Positions 1 to 9,073 of a stretch of 39,144 nt of DNA are shown piece after piece. The translations under genes and the position numbers were made by a program. Origin of the DNA: Clostridia bacterium (lineage in GTDB: Bacteria; Bacillota; Clostridia; TANB77; CAG-508); the NCBI GenBank assembly GCA_017625035.1, contig JAGALX010000012.1, positions 1 through 39,144 of the forward strand, given 5' to 3'. A model generated the notes under the pieces. That model was not told where the DNA came from. It saw nothing but the letters and a program-made list of their open reading frames with translations, and did no database searches. How positions within the stretch are numbered: the stretch's first letter is position 1; each line of letters begins with the position of its first letter.

Positions 1-43
1 AAATTTGAGGTTTGTTTTCTTCAATATCTTTATTTTTGTCAAA

Positions 44-84
44 AAAAGGTTATATAACTTATATTTAAGTTTATATAACCTTTT
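44..84. terminator. Hairpin, probable bidirectional terminator
   Basis: A 14-bp perfect stem (44-57 with 71-84) surrounds a 13-nt loop. It has an A-run on its left and a T-run on its right, so it could terminate transcription from either side. It is AT-rich with only two G-C pairs, so it is weaker than the next hairpin. Confidence 0.5.
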
Positions 85-154
85 ATATTTCTAATATTTT
101 AATTCTTTACACTGGTTATTGTTGAATTCTCTCGTCCGTGCCCTTTTTTTTGAG

Positions 155-187
155 CAAAAAAAGATATGTGTCTCCCCACACATATCT
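155..187 (-). terminator. Rho-independent terminator of the corA-like gene
   Basis: A perfect 10-bp stem (162-171 with 178-187) has a 6-nt C-rich loop and, read on the minus strand, is followed by a run of about seven T (plus-strand A 156-162). It lies 3' of the minus-strand CorA gene, about 125 nt past its stop. The bases between hold two weaker AT hairpins and no gene. Confidence 0.75.
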
Positions 188-311
188 GATGTTGCTTAAT
201 GAATTAGTTACTCTCTAATAAGCAGAATAAATTATAATACCGTTATTATTATATGTCAAACATTAGAAGAAATTTCTTTTTTTTAAAATTTTCTTCCATT
301 GTTTAATATAT

Positions 312-1259
312 TTAATTTAACATATTTCTTTTCTTTAACCAAACCATTACAGTCACGGTTACAACAAAAGCTATTCCCATTAATACAAAAAATCCATATT
401 TATACGTTTGGAATGGTACATTAACATTCATTCCCCATAGGCTTGCTACTAATGTTGGTATTGCTAGTATAATTGTTATTGATGTTAAAAATTTCATAAT
501 ATCATTAATGTTATTTGAAATAATTGATGCATACATATCCATTGTTTCATTTAAAATATCACTATATATTTTACTCATTTCAATGGCCTGTTTATTTTCT
601 ACGATTGCATCTTCTAGTAAATCTTCATCTTCTTCATACAGTTTTATAATTTTACCTCTTAAAGTTTTTTCCATTACAATTTCATTTGATTTTAGTGATG
701 TTGTTATATATACCAGTGATTTTTCTAAGCTTAGCATTTTTAGAAGCTCTTCATTTTTTAAATTTTTCTTTAATGCTTTTTCTATAATTTCACTTTTTTT
801 GTTTATTATTTTTAGCATGTTTAAGAATGCTGATGAATTTTCGTAAAATATTTGAAATAAAAATTGGCTTTTCTTATATGATGAAACTTTTTTACCAATA
901 CTTTTTTCAATTTTATTTATTATTTTATTTTCTTTTAATGAAACAGTTATTAAATATTCATCTCTAACAAAGATAACTCCGACTGGCATTGTTGTATATA
1001 CTTCTATGTCATTTTCTTTTTCGATTATTGGAATATCTATTATAAATAATACTGTTCCATCATCTTCTATATCTACCCTGGCTTTTTCTTCGAAGTCGAG
1101 CGAGTATCTTATAAAATCTTGCTCTATATTTAAATTTTTACATACATCTTCTATTTCATGCTCTGTTGGATTTATCATATTAATCCAATTTCCTTTTTTA
1201 TACGTTGTTACTTTATTTGTTATATTAGTTATAACATCTGTATTATACATTTTTACCAA
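312..1259 (-). CDS. corA: CorA-family divalent cation (Mg2+) transporter
   Basis: Membrane channel of the CorA family, which moves Mg2+ (or Co2+/Ni2+) across the cell membrane as a homopentamer. The 315-residue length is typical. A long charged, helix-rich cytoplasmic part (about 1-250) is followed by two C-terminal membrane helices (about 254-275 and 288-308). The signature GMN motif at 276-278 sits in the loop between them, and a short basic tail (KKRN) follows. The start is TTG at 1259, preceded by GAGGTG at 9-nt spacing; an ATG nine bases later is a possible alternative but is too far from that site. It is last in a run of minus-strand genes and is closed by the terminator at 155-187. The family is certain; the transported ion is not. 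Confidence 0.93.
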   Translation of the reverse strand: MVKMYNTDVITNITNKVTTYKKGNWINMINPTEHEIEDVCKNLNIEQDFIRYSLDFEEKARVDIEDDGTVLFIIDIPIIEKENDIEVYTTMPVGVIFVRDEYLITVSLKENKIINKIEKSIGKKVSSYKKSQFLFQIFYENSSAFLNMLKIINKKSEIIEKALKKNLKNEELLKMLSLEKSLVYITTSLKSNEIVMEKTLRGKIIKLYEEDEDLLEDAIVENKQAIEMSKIYSDILNETMDMYASIISNNINDIMKFLTSITIILAIPTLVASLWGMNVNVPFQTYKYGFFVLMGIAFVVTVTVMVWLKKRNMLN

Positions 1260-1338
1260 TTGAAATCACCTCTTTTTTATTAATATTTAGCGTTTAGAAA
1301 CCTATAAAATTTTAAAAAAAATCATTTTTTTTCTTAAT

Positions 1339-1986
1339 TTAATCTAATCTTGGTTTCAATTCTTCATATATTGGTCTTTCCTCTTTTATCATTGTAGATT
1401 TTCCGTGTCCTGGATATACTATAGTATCATCTGGTAATGTTAGCAATTTTTTTGTTATTGATGAAATTATTTGTTCAAGGCTACCTGTTGGCAAATCTGT
1501 TCTTCCCCAAGTTCCTCTAAACATAGTATCTCCTGTAAAAACCATTTTTTCTTGCTCGCAATATAACGAACTGCCACCTTTTGTATGACCTGGAGTATGA
1601 ATTACTTTAAACCTTAAATTTCCAATATGAATAAAGTCATTATCATCAACTCTAGAAGAGTCATTTACAATTACTTCTTCAAAACCAATATATGATGCTA
1701 AACTTATTTGGTCATTTGTAAGACCCTCACAATCATCCCTATGTATTAAAATTTTTGCTTTTGTTTTTTCTTTTAATTCATTAGCACCGCCAATATGATC
1801 TCCATGGCAATGAGTTAAATAAATATATTTTACTTTTGACTTCAATGTATTTAGCATTTCCATCACTTTATCTACTTCTCCTCCTGGATCAATAACTATT
1901 GTTTCTTTTGATATATCATCCTCCACTATATAACAATTTGTAAATTCGTTAAATGGAGTTTGTACCTTTATTCTCTTTAGTATCAT
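1339..1986 (-). CDS. MBL-fold metallo-hydrolase (glyoxalase II-like)
   Basis: Cytoplasmic metallo-beta-lactamase-fold hydrolase of the small (about 210 residue) glyoxalase II-like group common in Firmicutes. The two-metal site is complete: HCHGDH at 59-64, His134 in the HTPGH motif, Asp153 in TGD and His194 in YPGHG. It lacks the C-terminal glutathione-binding domain of true glyoxalase II, so a general thioester or hydroxyacyl hydrolase role is more likely; the substrate is unknown. The ATG at 1986 has AAAGGA upstream. In many clostridia this gene directly follows relA, as here, but the MITE-like element at 2038-2232 now separates the two. Confidence 0.88.
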   Translation of the reverse strand: MILKRIKVQTPFNEFTNCYIVEDDISKETIVIDPGGEVDKVMEMLNTLKSKVKYIYLTHCHGDHIGGANELKEKTKAKILIHRDDCEGLTNDQISLASYIGFEEVIVNDSSRVDDNDFIHIGNLRFKVIHTPGHTKGGSSLYCEQEKMVFTGDTMFRGTWGRTDLPTGSLEQIISSITKKLLTLPDDTIVYPGHGKSTMIKEERPIYEELKPRLD

Positions 1987-2037
1987 TTTTATATTATCCT
2001 TTCAAATTTATATTAATCTAACTTTAAGCACATATTA

Positions 2038-2232
2038 GAGAAATATACAGAATGAATGGAAAATGCGGGGATATATATTATTTGATATGAACTGGGGGTG
2101 GGGACCGACAAGTTAGAAAATGTTAATGAATCGACGCGACAGCTAAGATGAATTTACATTTTCTTATGCAGCCCTGGGTGAATATTAAATAATATATATC
2201 CCCGCATTTTCCATTCATTCTGTATATTTCTC
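2038..2232. mobile_element. MITE-like element with 46-bp terminal inverted repeats
   Basis: Bases 2038-2083 are the exact reverse complement of 2187-2232, and the match extends to 51 bp with one mismatch. The 103-nt interior holds a second inverted repeat (AGAAAATGT with ACATTTTCT) and is clearly richer in G+C than its surroundings. There is no room for a transposase. This shape (about 195 bp, long perfect terminal repeats, non-coding, intergenic) fits a non-autonomous miniature transposable element. It could instead be expressed as one long hairpin RNA. No clear target-site duplication is seen. Confidence 0.7.
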
Positions 2233-2249
2233 GGCAATCTGGCAAAAAT

Positions 2250-4442
2250 CTATTTCTTCCTATTTACTTCATAAACACTATCCACTTTTCTCAAAGATTT
2301 TACAACAGTATTTAGTACATTTAAATTTTCTACCTCTATTGTGATATTAGTTTCTGCAGTTCTATCTTTATGAGCCTTAGAATCAACAGCAATTAAAGTG
2401 CATTTGTTATTTGATATTTCTTTTATAATATCAGCTAATAAACCACTTCTGTCATTAGCTAAAATTTGAATTTCTACATTATAAGATGATTTATCTTGTT
2501 CACTCCAAAATACATCAATTATTCTATCTCCTTGAGAAATTAAATCATTAATATTTTGGCAATTTTTTCTATGAATTGATACACCTCTTCCTCTTGTTAT
2601 AAATCCTACTATTTCGTCTCCAGGAACTGGATTACAGCATTTTGAAAATCTGACTAAACAATTATCAATTCCTTTTACAATTACTCCATTGTTTGATGTT
2701 TTATTAGTTCTTTGTCTTTGTGTTGCAAGCTCTTCTATTGTTTTTTCTATTGTTTCATCTTGATTATCTTTTTTATATGCCTCTAAAATTTTTGCAATTA
2801 TTCTTGAAGAAGTTATAGCACCAAACCCTACAGCAGAATACATATCTTCTGTTGTATTAAATTTGTATCTGTCTAATGCTACTTGAACATATTCATTTTT
2901 AAATAATGTAGAATAATTCATTCCAATTCTTTTTATTTCTTTTTCTATTAAGTCTTTTCCTTTAACTATATTATCTTCTCTTTCGTTCTTTTTGAACCAT
3001 TGTTGTATTTTATTCTTAGCAGATGAACTTTTTACAAATTTTAGCCAATCTCTGCTTGGTCCTTTTGCTTGATCAGATGTTATAATTTCTATTATATCAC
3101 CATTATTTAATTTAGTAACTATTGGCATCATTTTACTATTTATTTTGCACCCTGTCATATGATGACCTATTTCTGCATGAACACTATATGCAAAATCTAT
3201 TGATGTTGCACCTCTTGGTAATACTTTTATTTGACCCTTTGGAGTAAATACATAAACTTCATCTTCGAATAGCTCTGTTTTTAATGTTTTTAAAAACTCT
3301 TGTGGATCTTGCATATCTTTTTGCCATTCTAGGGATTCTCTAAGCCATGCTAATTTATCTTCTTGAACAACTACAGATGTTTTTTTATTTTTATTAGCTT
3401 CTTTATATGCCCAGTGAGCAGCAATACCATATTCTGCAATTCTATGCATATCCCATGTACGAATTTGAACTTCAAATGGTGTTCCTTTTGGTCCTATTAA
3501 AGTTGTATGAAGTGATTGATACATGTTTGGTTTTGGTACTGAAATATAGTCTTTAAATCTTCCTGGCATAGGATTATATAACTCATGAACAACACCTAGA
3601 GCTGCATAACAATCTTTTACTGAATTTACTAAAATTCTAAGAGCAAATAAATCATAAATTTGGTCTAATGTTTTATTATCTCTTTTCATTTTTCTATATA
3701 TACTATATAAGTGTTTTGCTCTTCCTGTTATTTCTGCATCTATTTTTTGTCTTTTTAGTTCATCATTTATTTGATCTACAACTTGGTCTATAAATTTTAA
3801 TCGTTCTTCTCTTTTTTTGTCTATTCCTTCTACGATATCTCTGTATTCGTCTGGATATAAGTATTTAAAAGATAGATCTTCTAGTTCCCATTTTAAAGAA
3901 TATATACCTAATCTGTTTGCAAGTGGTGCATATAAATCAGCAGTTTCTTTTGAAATTGCAATTTGTCTATCTCTTCTTAAATATTTTAATGTTCGCATAT
4001 TGTGTAATCTATCTGCTAATTTTATTAAAATTACTCTTATATCTTTTCCCATAGCTAGGAACATTTTTCTGTAATTTTCTACTTGTTGCTCTTCTGCACT
4101 TGTGTATTTTAAAGTACCAAGTTTTGTTACTCCATCAACTAGTTCTGCAATTTCTGTGGAAAATTCTTTTTCTATATCTTTTATTGTAATTTCTGTATCT
4201 TCTGCTATATCGTGCAATAGTGCTGCACAAATTGTGCTATCATCTAATCCTATTTGTGCTAAAATGCAGGCTACTTGAAGTGGATGAATTATGTATGGCT
4301 CTCCTGATTTTCTGAGTTGATCACCATGTTTTGCTTTTGCAAATTCATATGTTCTTTTTATAAGTTTTATATCTGATTTTCTATTATTTTTTTTCATTAT
4401 TTCTATAATCTCATCTATAGTTTCGTTTTTAACCTCAGACAT
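2250..4442 (-). CDS. rel: Bifunctional (p)ppGpp synthetase/hydrolase RelA/SpoT (Rel)
   Basis: Makes and degrades the stringent-response alarmones pppGpp and ppGpp in the cytoplasm, in association with ribosomes. At 730 residues it is a full-length long RSH. The order is HD hydrolase domain (His53, HD77-78 and EDT81-83 present, so hydrolysis should be active), synthetase domain (YSIYRKMKR, and the YQSLHT and VQIRT motifs), TGS domain (DEVYVFTPKG), a Cys/His region (CCNPVPGD ... HRKNC) and a C-terminal ACT domain. LFALRI in the synthetase domain is typical of bifunctional Rel enzymes. The start has AGGGGG upstream. recJ ends only 15 bp before it, so the two are probably co-transcribed, a common recJ-rel arrangement in Firmicutes. 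Confidence 0.97.
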   Translation of the reverse strand: MSEVKNETIDEIIEIMKKNNRKSDIKLIKRTYEFAKAKHGDQLRKSGEPYIIHPLQVACILAQIGLDDSTICAALLHDIAEDTEITIKDIEKEFSTEIAELVDGVTKLGTLKYTSAEEQQVENYRKMFLAMGKDIRVILIKLADRLHNMRTLKYLRRDRQIAISKETADLYAPLANRLGIYSLKWELEDLSFKYLYPDEYRDIVEGIDKKREERLKFIDQVVDQINDELKRQKIDAEITGRAKHLYSIYRKMKRDNKTLDQIYDLFALRILVNSVKDCYAALGVVHELYNPMPGRFKDYISVPKPNMYQSLHTTLIGPKGTPFEVQIRTWDMHRIAEYGIAAHWAYKEANKNKKTSVVVQEDKLAWLRESLEWQKDMQDPQEFLKTLKTELFEDEVYVFTPKGQIKVLPRGATSIDFAYSVHAEIGHHMTGCKINSKMMPIVTKLNNGDIIEIITSDQAKGPSRDWLKFVKSSSAKNKIQQWFKKNEREDNIVKGKDLIEKEIKRIGMNYSTLFKNEYVQVALDRYKFNTTEDMYSAVGFGAITSSRIIAKILEAYKKDNQDETIEKTIEELATQRQRTNKTSNNGVIVKGIDNCLVRFSKCCNPVPGDEIVGFITRGRGVSIHRKNCQNINDLISQGDRIIDVFWSEQDKSSYNVEIQILANDRSGLLADIIKEISNNKCTLIAVDSKAHKDRTAETNITIEVENLNVLNTVVKSLRKVDSVYEVNRKK

Positions 4443-4457
4443 ACTTACAACCCCCTT

Positions 4458-6137
4458 TTAGTATGATTTTCTGATATCTTTTAAATTAATTTGTACACTT
4501 TCTCTTCCATTAAATTTATTTAGCTCTAATGAACCTACTATGTCTATTTTATCTCCTAATAAATATTCATCTACTAATTTTCCCATGTTGAAACCTATTG
4601 CATCTATTATAATATTTTTATCTCTTAATGTTAATTTTATATGTTTTCCTTCTGATAATGCTCTTATTGAGTCAATTTTTAAATTTTTGTATATGAATAT
4701 TGGCATTTTATTGGCTTCACCATATGGCTCTAATGCTTTTAAATCTTTTATTGTTTCAATATTTATATCTTCACTTGTTATTTCTTTATCTATTTTTATA
4801 ATTGGTACTAATTCTTTTATATTTGTTTGCTCAGAGTATGTTTCTACATTTTCTTTGAATTTATCAAATTCTGATTTTTTTACTGTAATTCCTATTGCCA
4901 TTGAGTGTCCTCCAAATCTTTCGATATGGTCTGGACATTTGCTTAAGGTATCATGTAAATCAAACCCTTGAATACTTCTACCTGAGCCTTTTCCTTCTTC
5001 TCCTTCAAAACATATTAATATACTTGGTTTATAATACATTTCTGTTACTTTTGATGATACAATTCCAATTACACCATGATGCCAATTTTCATTTCCTAAT
5101 ATTATACAATTTTTATTTTTTTCTCCATTTTCAATCATTTGTATTGCATCATTAAATATTTTAACTTCCTTATGTTGTCTTTCGCTATTATATTTATTTA
5201 ATCTTTTTGCTATATCTTGTGCTTGTACAATATTATCTGTTAAAAATAAGTCTAGTGCTTCTTGTTCATATCCTAATCTTCCACAGGCATTTACTCTTGG
5301 AGCTACTCCGAAAGATATTGTAGTTGAGTCAATTGTTTTACATCCTGCTACATTTAATAATGCCCTTAATCCTATATTTTTTGTTACTTCTACTAGTTTT
5401 AGTCCTAATTTTGATATTACTCGGTTTTCATCTACTAATGGTACTATATCTGATATTGTTCCTACGCAAACTAAATCTAGATATTTTAAAAATTCTTTTT
5501 CTTCTAGATTATATTTTATAGATATTGCTTGTATTACTTTAAAAACAACTCCTACTCCGGCTAGTTGATTAAATGGATATTTGTTGTCTTTTCTTTTTGC
5601 ATCAACTACAGCTAGTGCATTTGGCAGGGTTTCTGCTGGCTCATGATGATCTGTTATAACGGTTTCTAATCCTAGGCTATTTGCATAATCTATTTCTTCT
5701 AAGCCCGATATTCCGCAGTCTACTGTTATCATTAATGTGTATTTTTGTTTTACTATATTATCTATTGCATTTTTGTTTAATCCATAGCCTTCGTCTAATC
5801 GGTTTGGTATGTAACTATCTACTATTAACCCTCTATCTTGTAGGAATTTTTTTAATACAGTAATACTTGTTATTCCATCTACATCATAATCACCATATAT
5901 TATTACTTTTTCTTTGTTTTCTATTGCTTTTATTATTCTGTTTACTGCTATTTCCATGTCTGGCATTAGAAATGGATCGTAGAAGTCTTTTCTTGTTGGA
6001 TTTAAAAATACATCTATGCTGTTTGTTAAGTTTTTGTTTGATATTACTGTTGCTACTAGTTTGCTTACATTATATTTGTTTGATATTTCTTCTACTTCTT
6101 TTGTGTTTATATTATAATATTCCCATTTTTTATTCAT
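4458..6137 (-). CDS. recJ: Single-stranded-DNA-specific 5'-3' exonuclease RecJ
   Basis: RecJ degrades single-stranded DNA 5' to 3' in RecF-type recombination, mismatch repair and base-excision repair. The DHH-family phosphoesterase motifs are all present: DYDVDG near the N-terminus, TVDCG, TDHHEP, and in the DHHA1 domain GGHSMAIG. A C-terminal OB-fold region follows. I place the start at 6137 (559 residues, beginning MNKKWEYYN), because AAGGAGA stands 5 nt upstream. The reading frame is open for 28 more codons to 6221, but those lack a ribosome binding site and resemble no RecJ N-terminus. rel follows 15 bp downstream. Confidence 0.95.
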   Translation of the reverse strand: MNKKWEYYNINTKEVEEISNKYNVSKLVATVISNKNLTNSIDVFLNPTRKDFYDPFLMPDMEIAVNRIIKAIENKEKVIIYGDYDVDGITSITVLKKFLQDRGLIVDSYIPNRLDEGYGLNKNAIDNIVKQKYTLMITVDCGISGLEEIDYANSLGLETVITDHHEPAETLPNALAVVDAKRKDNKYPFNQLAGVGVVFKVIQAISIKYNLEEKEFLKYLDLVCVGTISDIVPLVDENRVISKLGLKLVEVTKNIGLRALLNVAGCKTIDSTTISFGVAPRVNACGRLGYEQEALDLFLTDNIVQAQDIAKRLNKYNSERQHKEVKIFNDAIQMIENGEKNKNCIILGNENWHHGVIGIVSSKVTEMYYKPSILICFEGEEGKGSGRSIQGFDLHDTLSKCPDHIERFGGHSMAIGITVKKSEFDKFKENVETYSEQTNIKELVPIIKIDKEITSEDINIETIKDLKALEPYGEANKMPIFIYKNLKIDSIRALSEGKHIKLTLRDKNIIIDAIGFNMGKLVDEYLLGDKIDIVGSLELNKFNGRESVQINLKDIRKSY

Positions 6138-6271
6138 CCTTTTCTCCTTATAAAATACAAATTTTCTATATTGTATATCATTTTTTGTAAATTTAAAAGT
6201 GTTATGAGAAAAAAACATCAAAAATTCTATCAGGAAAAGTTACCGAGAAAAATATAAACCAATGGTGATGG

Positions 6272-6369
6272 CGGAAAAGGGAACGGAGAAATTGATTCAA
6301 ATAATTACAGACAACAACTTAGTGCATTGTATACCAAAATTTGAATCAATTTCTCCGTCCCCGTTTCCG
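6272..6369. repeat. 30-bp inverted repeat, REP-like palindrome
   Basis: Arms 6272-6301 and 6340-6369 are reverse complements with only 2 mismatches in 30, spaced by 38 nt. The arm ends carry the CGTCCCC/GGGGACG core also seen at 6378-6433, 17805-17856 and 28288-28342. It lies between ylbF and recJ and abuts the next repeat. It looks like one half of a composite REP/BIME-type intergenic element. I see no coding function. Confidence 0.7.
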
Positions 6370-6377
6370 ATTAAATC

Positions 6378-6433
6378 TGTCCCAATTTCCCAAAAATGGG
6401 AAAAGAGAACCGTCCCCTTTTCCCACTTTTCCC
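6378..6433 (-). repeat. CGTCCCC dispersed repeat, copy 1
   Basis: About 55 nt, identical except for two bases to 28288-28342. It contains the small hairpin TTTCCC-AAAAAT-GGGAAA and a second possible stem GGGAAAAG/CTTTTCCC. Both copies have the same orientation relative to the neighbouring minus-strand gene and start within a few bases of its stop codon (ylbF here, mutS at copy 2). No T-run follows it, so it is not a classical terminator. Confidence 0.75.
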
Positions 6434-6438
6434 ATTTT

Positions 6439-6780
6439 TTAATTTTTAAATATATCTTCCATAGATTCGGCTATAATTTTATTAATATCTGCAACCATTA
6501 CATTAAATCTAACCTCTAAATCGAAATATTCTTTAATGTCTTTATTTTCTACTAAAATAGTATACATCTCTTGTAATTTTTGCATTTTTTCTGGGTCTTC
6601 TTTTCCTTTTTCCATTGATAATACTTGTACATCATATCTTATTTGTTCAAAATTTTCTATTTTACTTTTTAGCTCTGGATTTGCAAGTACTTTTTGTCTT
6701 GCTTTTTTATATTCATTATATTCTGTAGATTCCCTAATTTCTTTTGCCAATTTATTGGCTGTATCATAAATATTGTTCAC
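6439..6780 (-). CDS. YlbF/YmcA family protein (DUF964)
   Basis: Small helical cytoplasmic protein of 113 residues in the YlbF/YmcA (Com_YlbF) family. In Bacillus, family members form a complex with YaaT that affects RNase Y-dependent mRNA processing, competence and sporulation. What shows it: the N-terminal IYDTANKLAKEI helix, the EYKKARQKVLANPELKSKI stretch and the closing helix NVMVADINKIIAESMEDIF. The start is GTG at 6780 with AAGGAGG eight bases upstream. It sits 12 bp after the glycosyltransferase gene and is probably co-transcribed with it. Which paralogue (YlbF, YmcA or YheA) it matches cannot be decided. Confidence 0.85.
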   Translation of the reverse strand: MNNIYDTANKLAKEIRESTEYNEYKKARQKVLANPELKSKIENFEQIRYDVQVLSMEKGKEDPEKMQKLQEMYTILVENKDIKEYFDLEVRFNVMVADINKIIAESMEDIFKN

Positions 6781-6792
6781 TAATTTGCCTCC

Positions 6793-8085
6793 TTATGCAT
6801 ATGCATGTTTCTTTTTGAAAGTTAATAACTTTGTAATTTCATTTTCTGAATTTTTAGCTTTTGATGTTTTGTTTTGTTTTTCTTGTTTTATTTGCTTTAA
6901 TTGTTTTTCCGCTTCTGTTTGGCATATAGCTCTTTCGTAAACATAGTGTGTATCTTGAGCTATTTTATTCCAATTAAATTGTTGTTTTACTTTAGCTTTT
7001 GCATTTTTTGCAATATTATCACATAATTGTGGATTAAATAATAGCTCTAATACTGAATCTGCAATTGAGTTTGGATTTCCTGCATAACTTTTCATTCCAT
7101 CTACTCTGTGCTTTATTATTTCGTTTAATCCACCTACATCTGAAACTACTGTTGGTGTTCCTGATAACATAGATTCTAGTGCAACTATTCCAAATGGTTC
7201 ATACGTACTTGGAAATACTGCTATATCTGCACATTTATACATTCTTTGTACTGATTTTGAATCTAGATATCCTGCAAAATACACTTTGTTTTCTATTCCC
7301 ATGAATTGAACTTGATTTTTAAGTTCATCTATCATTCCACCTCTTCCAGCAATTACTAATTTAGAATCATGATATTTATCTAATATTTTAGGCATTGCAG
7401 AAATTAAGTTTTGAACTCCTTTTTCGTATACTAATCTTCCTAGGTATAGAATTATTTTTTCATTATCCATTGCATATTTTCTTCTGAAATCGTAGTCTCT
7501 GCTTATTCCGTTAAAGTTGTTTAAATTTATTCCATTTGGAATTACATTTATTTTTTCAAATGGTAATCCAAATAATCTTTGTAATTCGCATTTCATATAA
7601 TTACTGTTTACTATAACATCTGTAGACTCATAAGTTAAAAGCCATTCTGTGTCATTTATATATCTTTGAACATCATCATGTATACCGCTGTTTCTGCCAG
7701 CCTCTGTTGCGTGAATTGTTGATACAAGTGGAATATTATATGATTGTTTTAAAGTTTTTGCACAATATGTTACAAGCCAATCATGTGCATGAATAACATC
7801 AAATTTTCCTTCTTCGTTTATTATTTCTATTGCTTTTGAAATCATATTAAAATTTAATTGCATAATCCAATCGGTGAAGTTATTGGCTGTAATCATGTAG
7901 TTATCTACTCTATATACTTTTACACCTTTGTCGTTTTCATAATCGGTAAGATTTGTATCTTTGTATGTTATAACTGTAACATCGTGCCCATCTTTAATTA
8001 ATCTGTGTGATAAATCGTGTACCACACGAGATATTCCTCCTACTATTCTTGGTGGATATTCCCATGTTAACATTAAAATTTTCAT
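6793..8085 (-). CDS. GT4-type glycosyltransferase, probable glycogen synthase
   Basis: Retaining GT-B glycosyltransferase of 430 residues. The N-terminal half opens with LMLTWEYPPRIVGGISRVV, the hallmark of the GT4/GT5-like glycogen synthases of archaea and some Firmicutes. The C-terminal half holds the nucleotide-sugar site: YLGRLVYEKGVQ, then EPFGIVALESMLSGTPTV with the two acidic residues of the E-x7-E motif. A Lys/Gln-rich tail (about 395-430) is probably disordered. It is divergent from the DUF4912 and GH57 branching-enzyme genes across a 235-bp gap, which supports a role in alpha-glucan (glycogen) chain building from ADP- or UDP-glucose. Start: ATG with AAGGAG upstream. Cell-wall or lipid glycosylation is a less likely alternative. 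Confidence 0.8.
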   Translation of the reverse strand: MKILMLTWEYPPRIVGGISRVVHDLSHRLIKDGHDVTVITYKDTNLTDYENDKGVKVYRVDNYMITANNFTDWIMQLNFNMISKAIEIINEEGKFDVIHAHDWLVTYCAKTLKQSYNIPLVSTIHATEAGRNSGIHDDVQRYINDTEWLLTYESTDVIVNSNYMKCELQRLFGLPFEKINVIPNGINLNNFNGISRDYDFRRKYAMDNEKIILYLGRLVYEKGVQNLISAMPKILDKYHDSKLVIAGRGGMIDELKNQVQFMGIENKVYFAGYLDSKSVQRMYKCADIAVFPSTYEPFGIVALESMLSGTPTVVSDVGGLNEIIKHRVDGMKSYAGNPNSIADSVLELLFNPQLCDNIAKNAKAKVKQQFNWNKIAQDTHYVYERAICQTEAEKQLKQIKQEKQNKTSKAKNSENEITKLLTFKKKHAYA

Positions 8086-8320
8086 GTTATCTCAGGCTCC
8101 TTTCTAATCTTCTGTATTTTTTATTATAAATAACAAAATTACAACTCATTCAATTTGAATAATAATTTAATTTTTTCTTTGTTATACATTTTATACAACT
8201 TTAATTTAATTGTAAATAAATTTTTACTTTTTTTTATTTTTTGTTTTATTTTTCTATTGAATTTATCTTTGTTTTGATATAGTATATGATTAACTTAATA
8301 TAATCTAAGGAGGAAAAAAA

Positions 8321-9055
8321 TTGAAACAAACTAATGACAAAAAAAATAAGCCTTTATTTTCAAAATTATCATCAAAAAATACTACTGAAAAAACAACTAA
8401 AAAGCAACAAACATCATCTACAAAATTAACGAATAAAACTATTTCAAGTAAATCAAATGATATCGAAACCAATTCAAATTTAGACGCAATTTTAAATATT
8501 AATGAAAAAGCTATACCAGTTGAATATTACGATTTACCATATCGTTATAATCAAACTGTTATAAAAGTTTTAGCTCAAACTCCTAATGCTTTATATATTT
8601 ACTGGGATATATCTGATTCTGATAGAAATATGATGAAAGAAAAATATGGGGAAAATTTCTTCAATGAAACAAAACCAGTACTATTAGTTCATAATAAAAC
8701 ACACAATTATTCTTTTGAAGTAGAAATTGATGATTTTGCTAACAGTTGGTATTTGCGTACACCAACTAGTAATTGTGTATTTAATATACAACTTGGTCGC
8801 AAAAAAATTGCTAATAATAATTCAATTATCGATAACAATATTATTCACATAACATCATCAAACACAATTGAAATGCCAAATGACAAATTTTTGACAGAGT
8901 CTCTTAATAAGCCAATCTACTTTAAAAATATAAAAACTAATGAATTAGAAGAAAAGGATTTTTCAAATTCAACATTGTTTAAAAATATTATTAACAAATT
9001 TGAGCTATATAATGATGAATTTATTAATAACCCATCTTCTAATTCTAAAATATAA
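8321..9055 (+). CDS. DUF4912 domain protein
   Basis: A 244-residue protein with a low-complexity Lys/Thr/Ser-rich N-terminus (about 1-55) followed by a DUF4912 domain (about 65-165), recognisable from LPYRYNQTVIKVLAQTPNA, YIYWDISDSD and SWYLRTPT. DUF4912 has an immunoglobulin-like fold outline resembling the early-set carbohydrate-binding domains of glucan enzymes; this link is inference. The start is TTG at 8321 with a strong AAGGAGG seven bases upstream. It is 18 bp from the GH57 gene, clearly the same transcript, so a role as carbohydrate-binding or scaffold partner of the branching enzyme is plausible. No signal peptide: cytoplasmic. Confidence 0.85.
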   Translation: MKQTNDKKNKPLFSKLSSKNTTEKTTKKQQTSSTKLTNKTISSKSNDIETNSNLDAILNINEKAIPVEYYDLPYRYNQTVIKVLAQTPNALYIYWDISDSDRNMMKEKYGENFFNETKPVLLVHNKTHNYSFEVEIDDFANSWYLRTPTSNCVFNIQLGRKKIANNNSIIDNNIIHITSSNTIEMPNDKFLTESLNKPIYFKNIKTNELEEKDFSNSTLFKNIINKFELYNDEFINNPSSNSKI

Positions 9056-9073
9056 TAAAATGGAGAATTTACA

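Noticed and set aside
3817..4074. Open frame opposite rel and similar long frames on the plus strand
   Set aside because: They mirror the coding strand of rel, recJ and other genes; no homology and no ribosome site.
8274..8304. TTGATA and TATAAT upstream of the DUF4912 gene
   Set aside because: The spacer is 19 nt and the start point would fall on the ribosome site; not convincing as the promoter.
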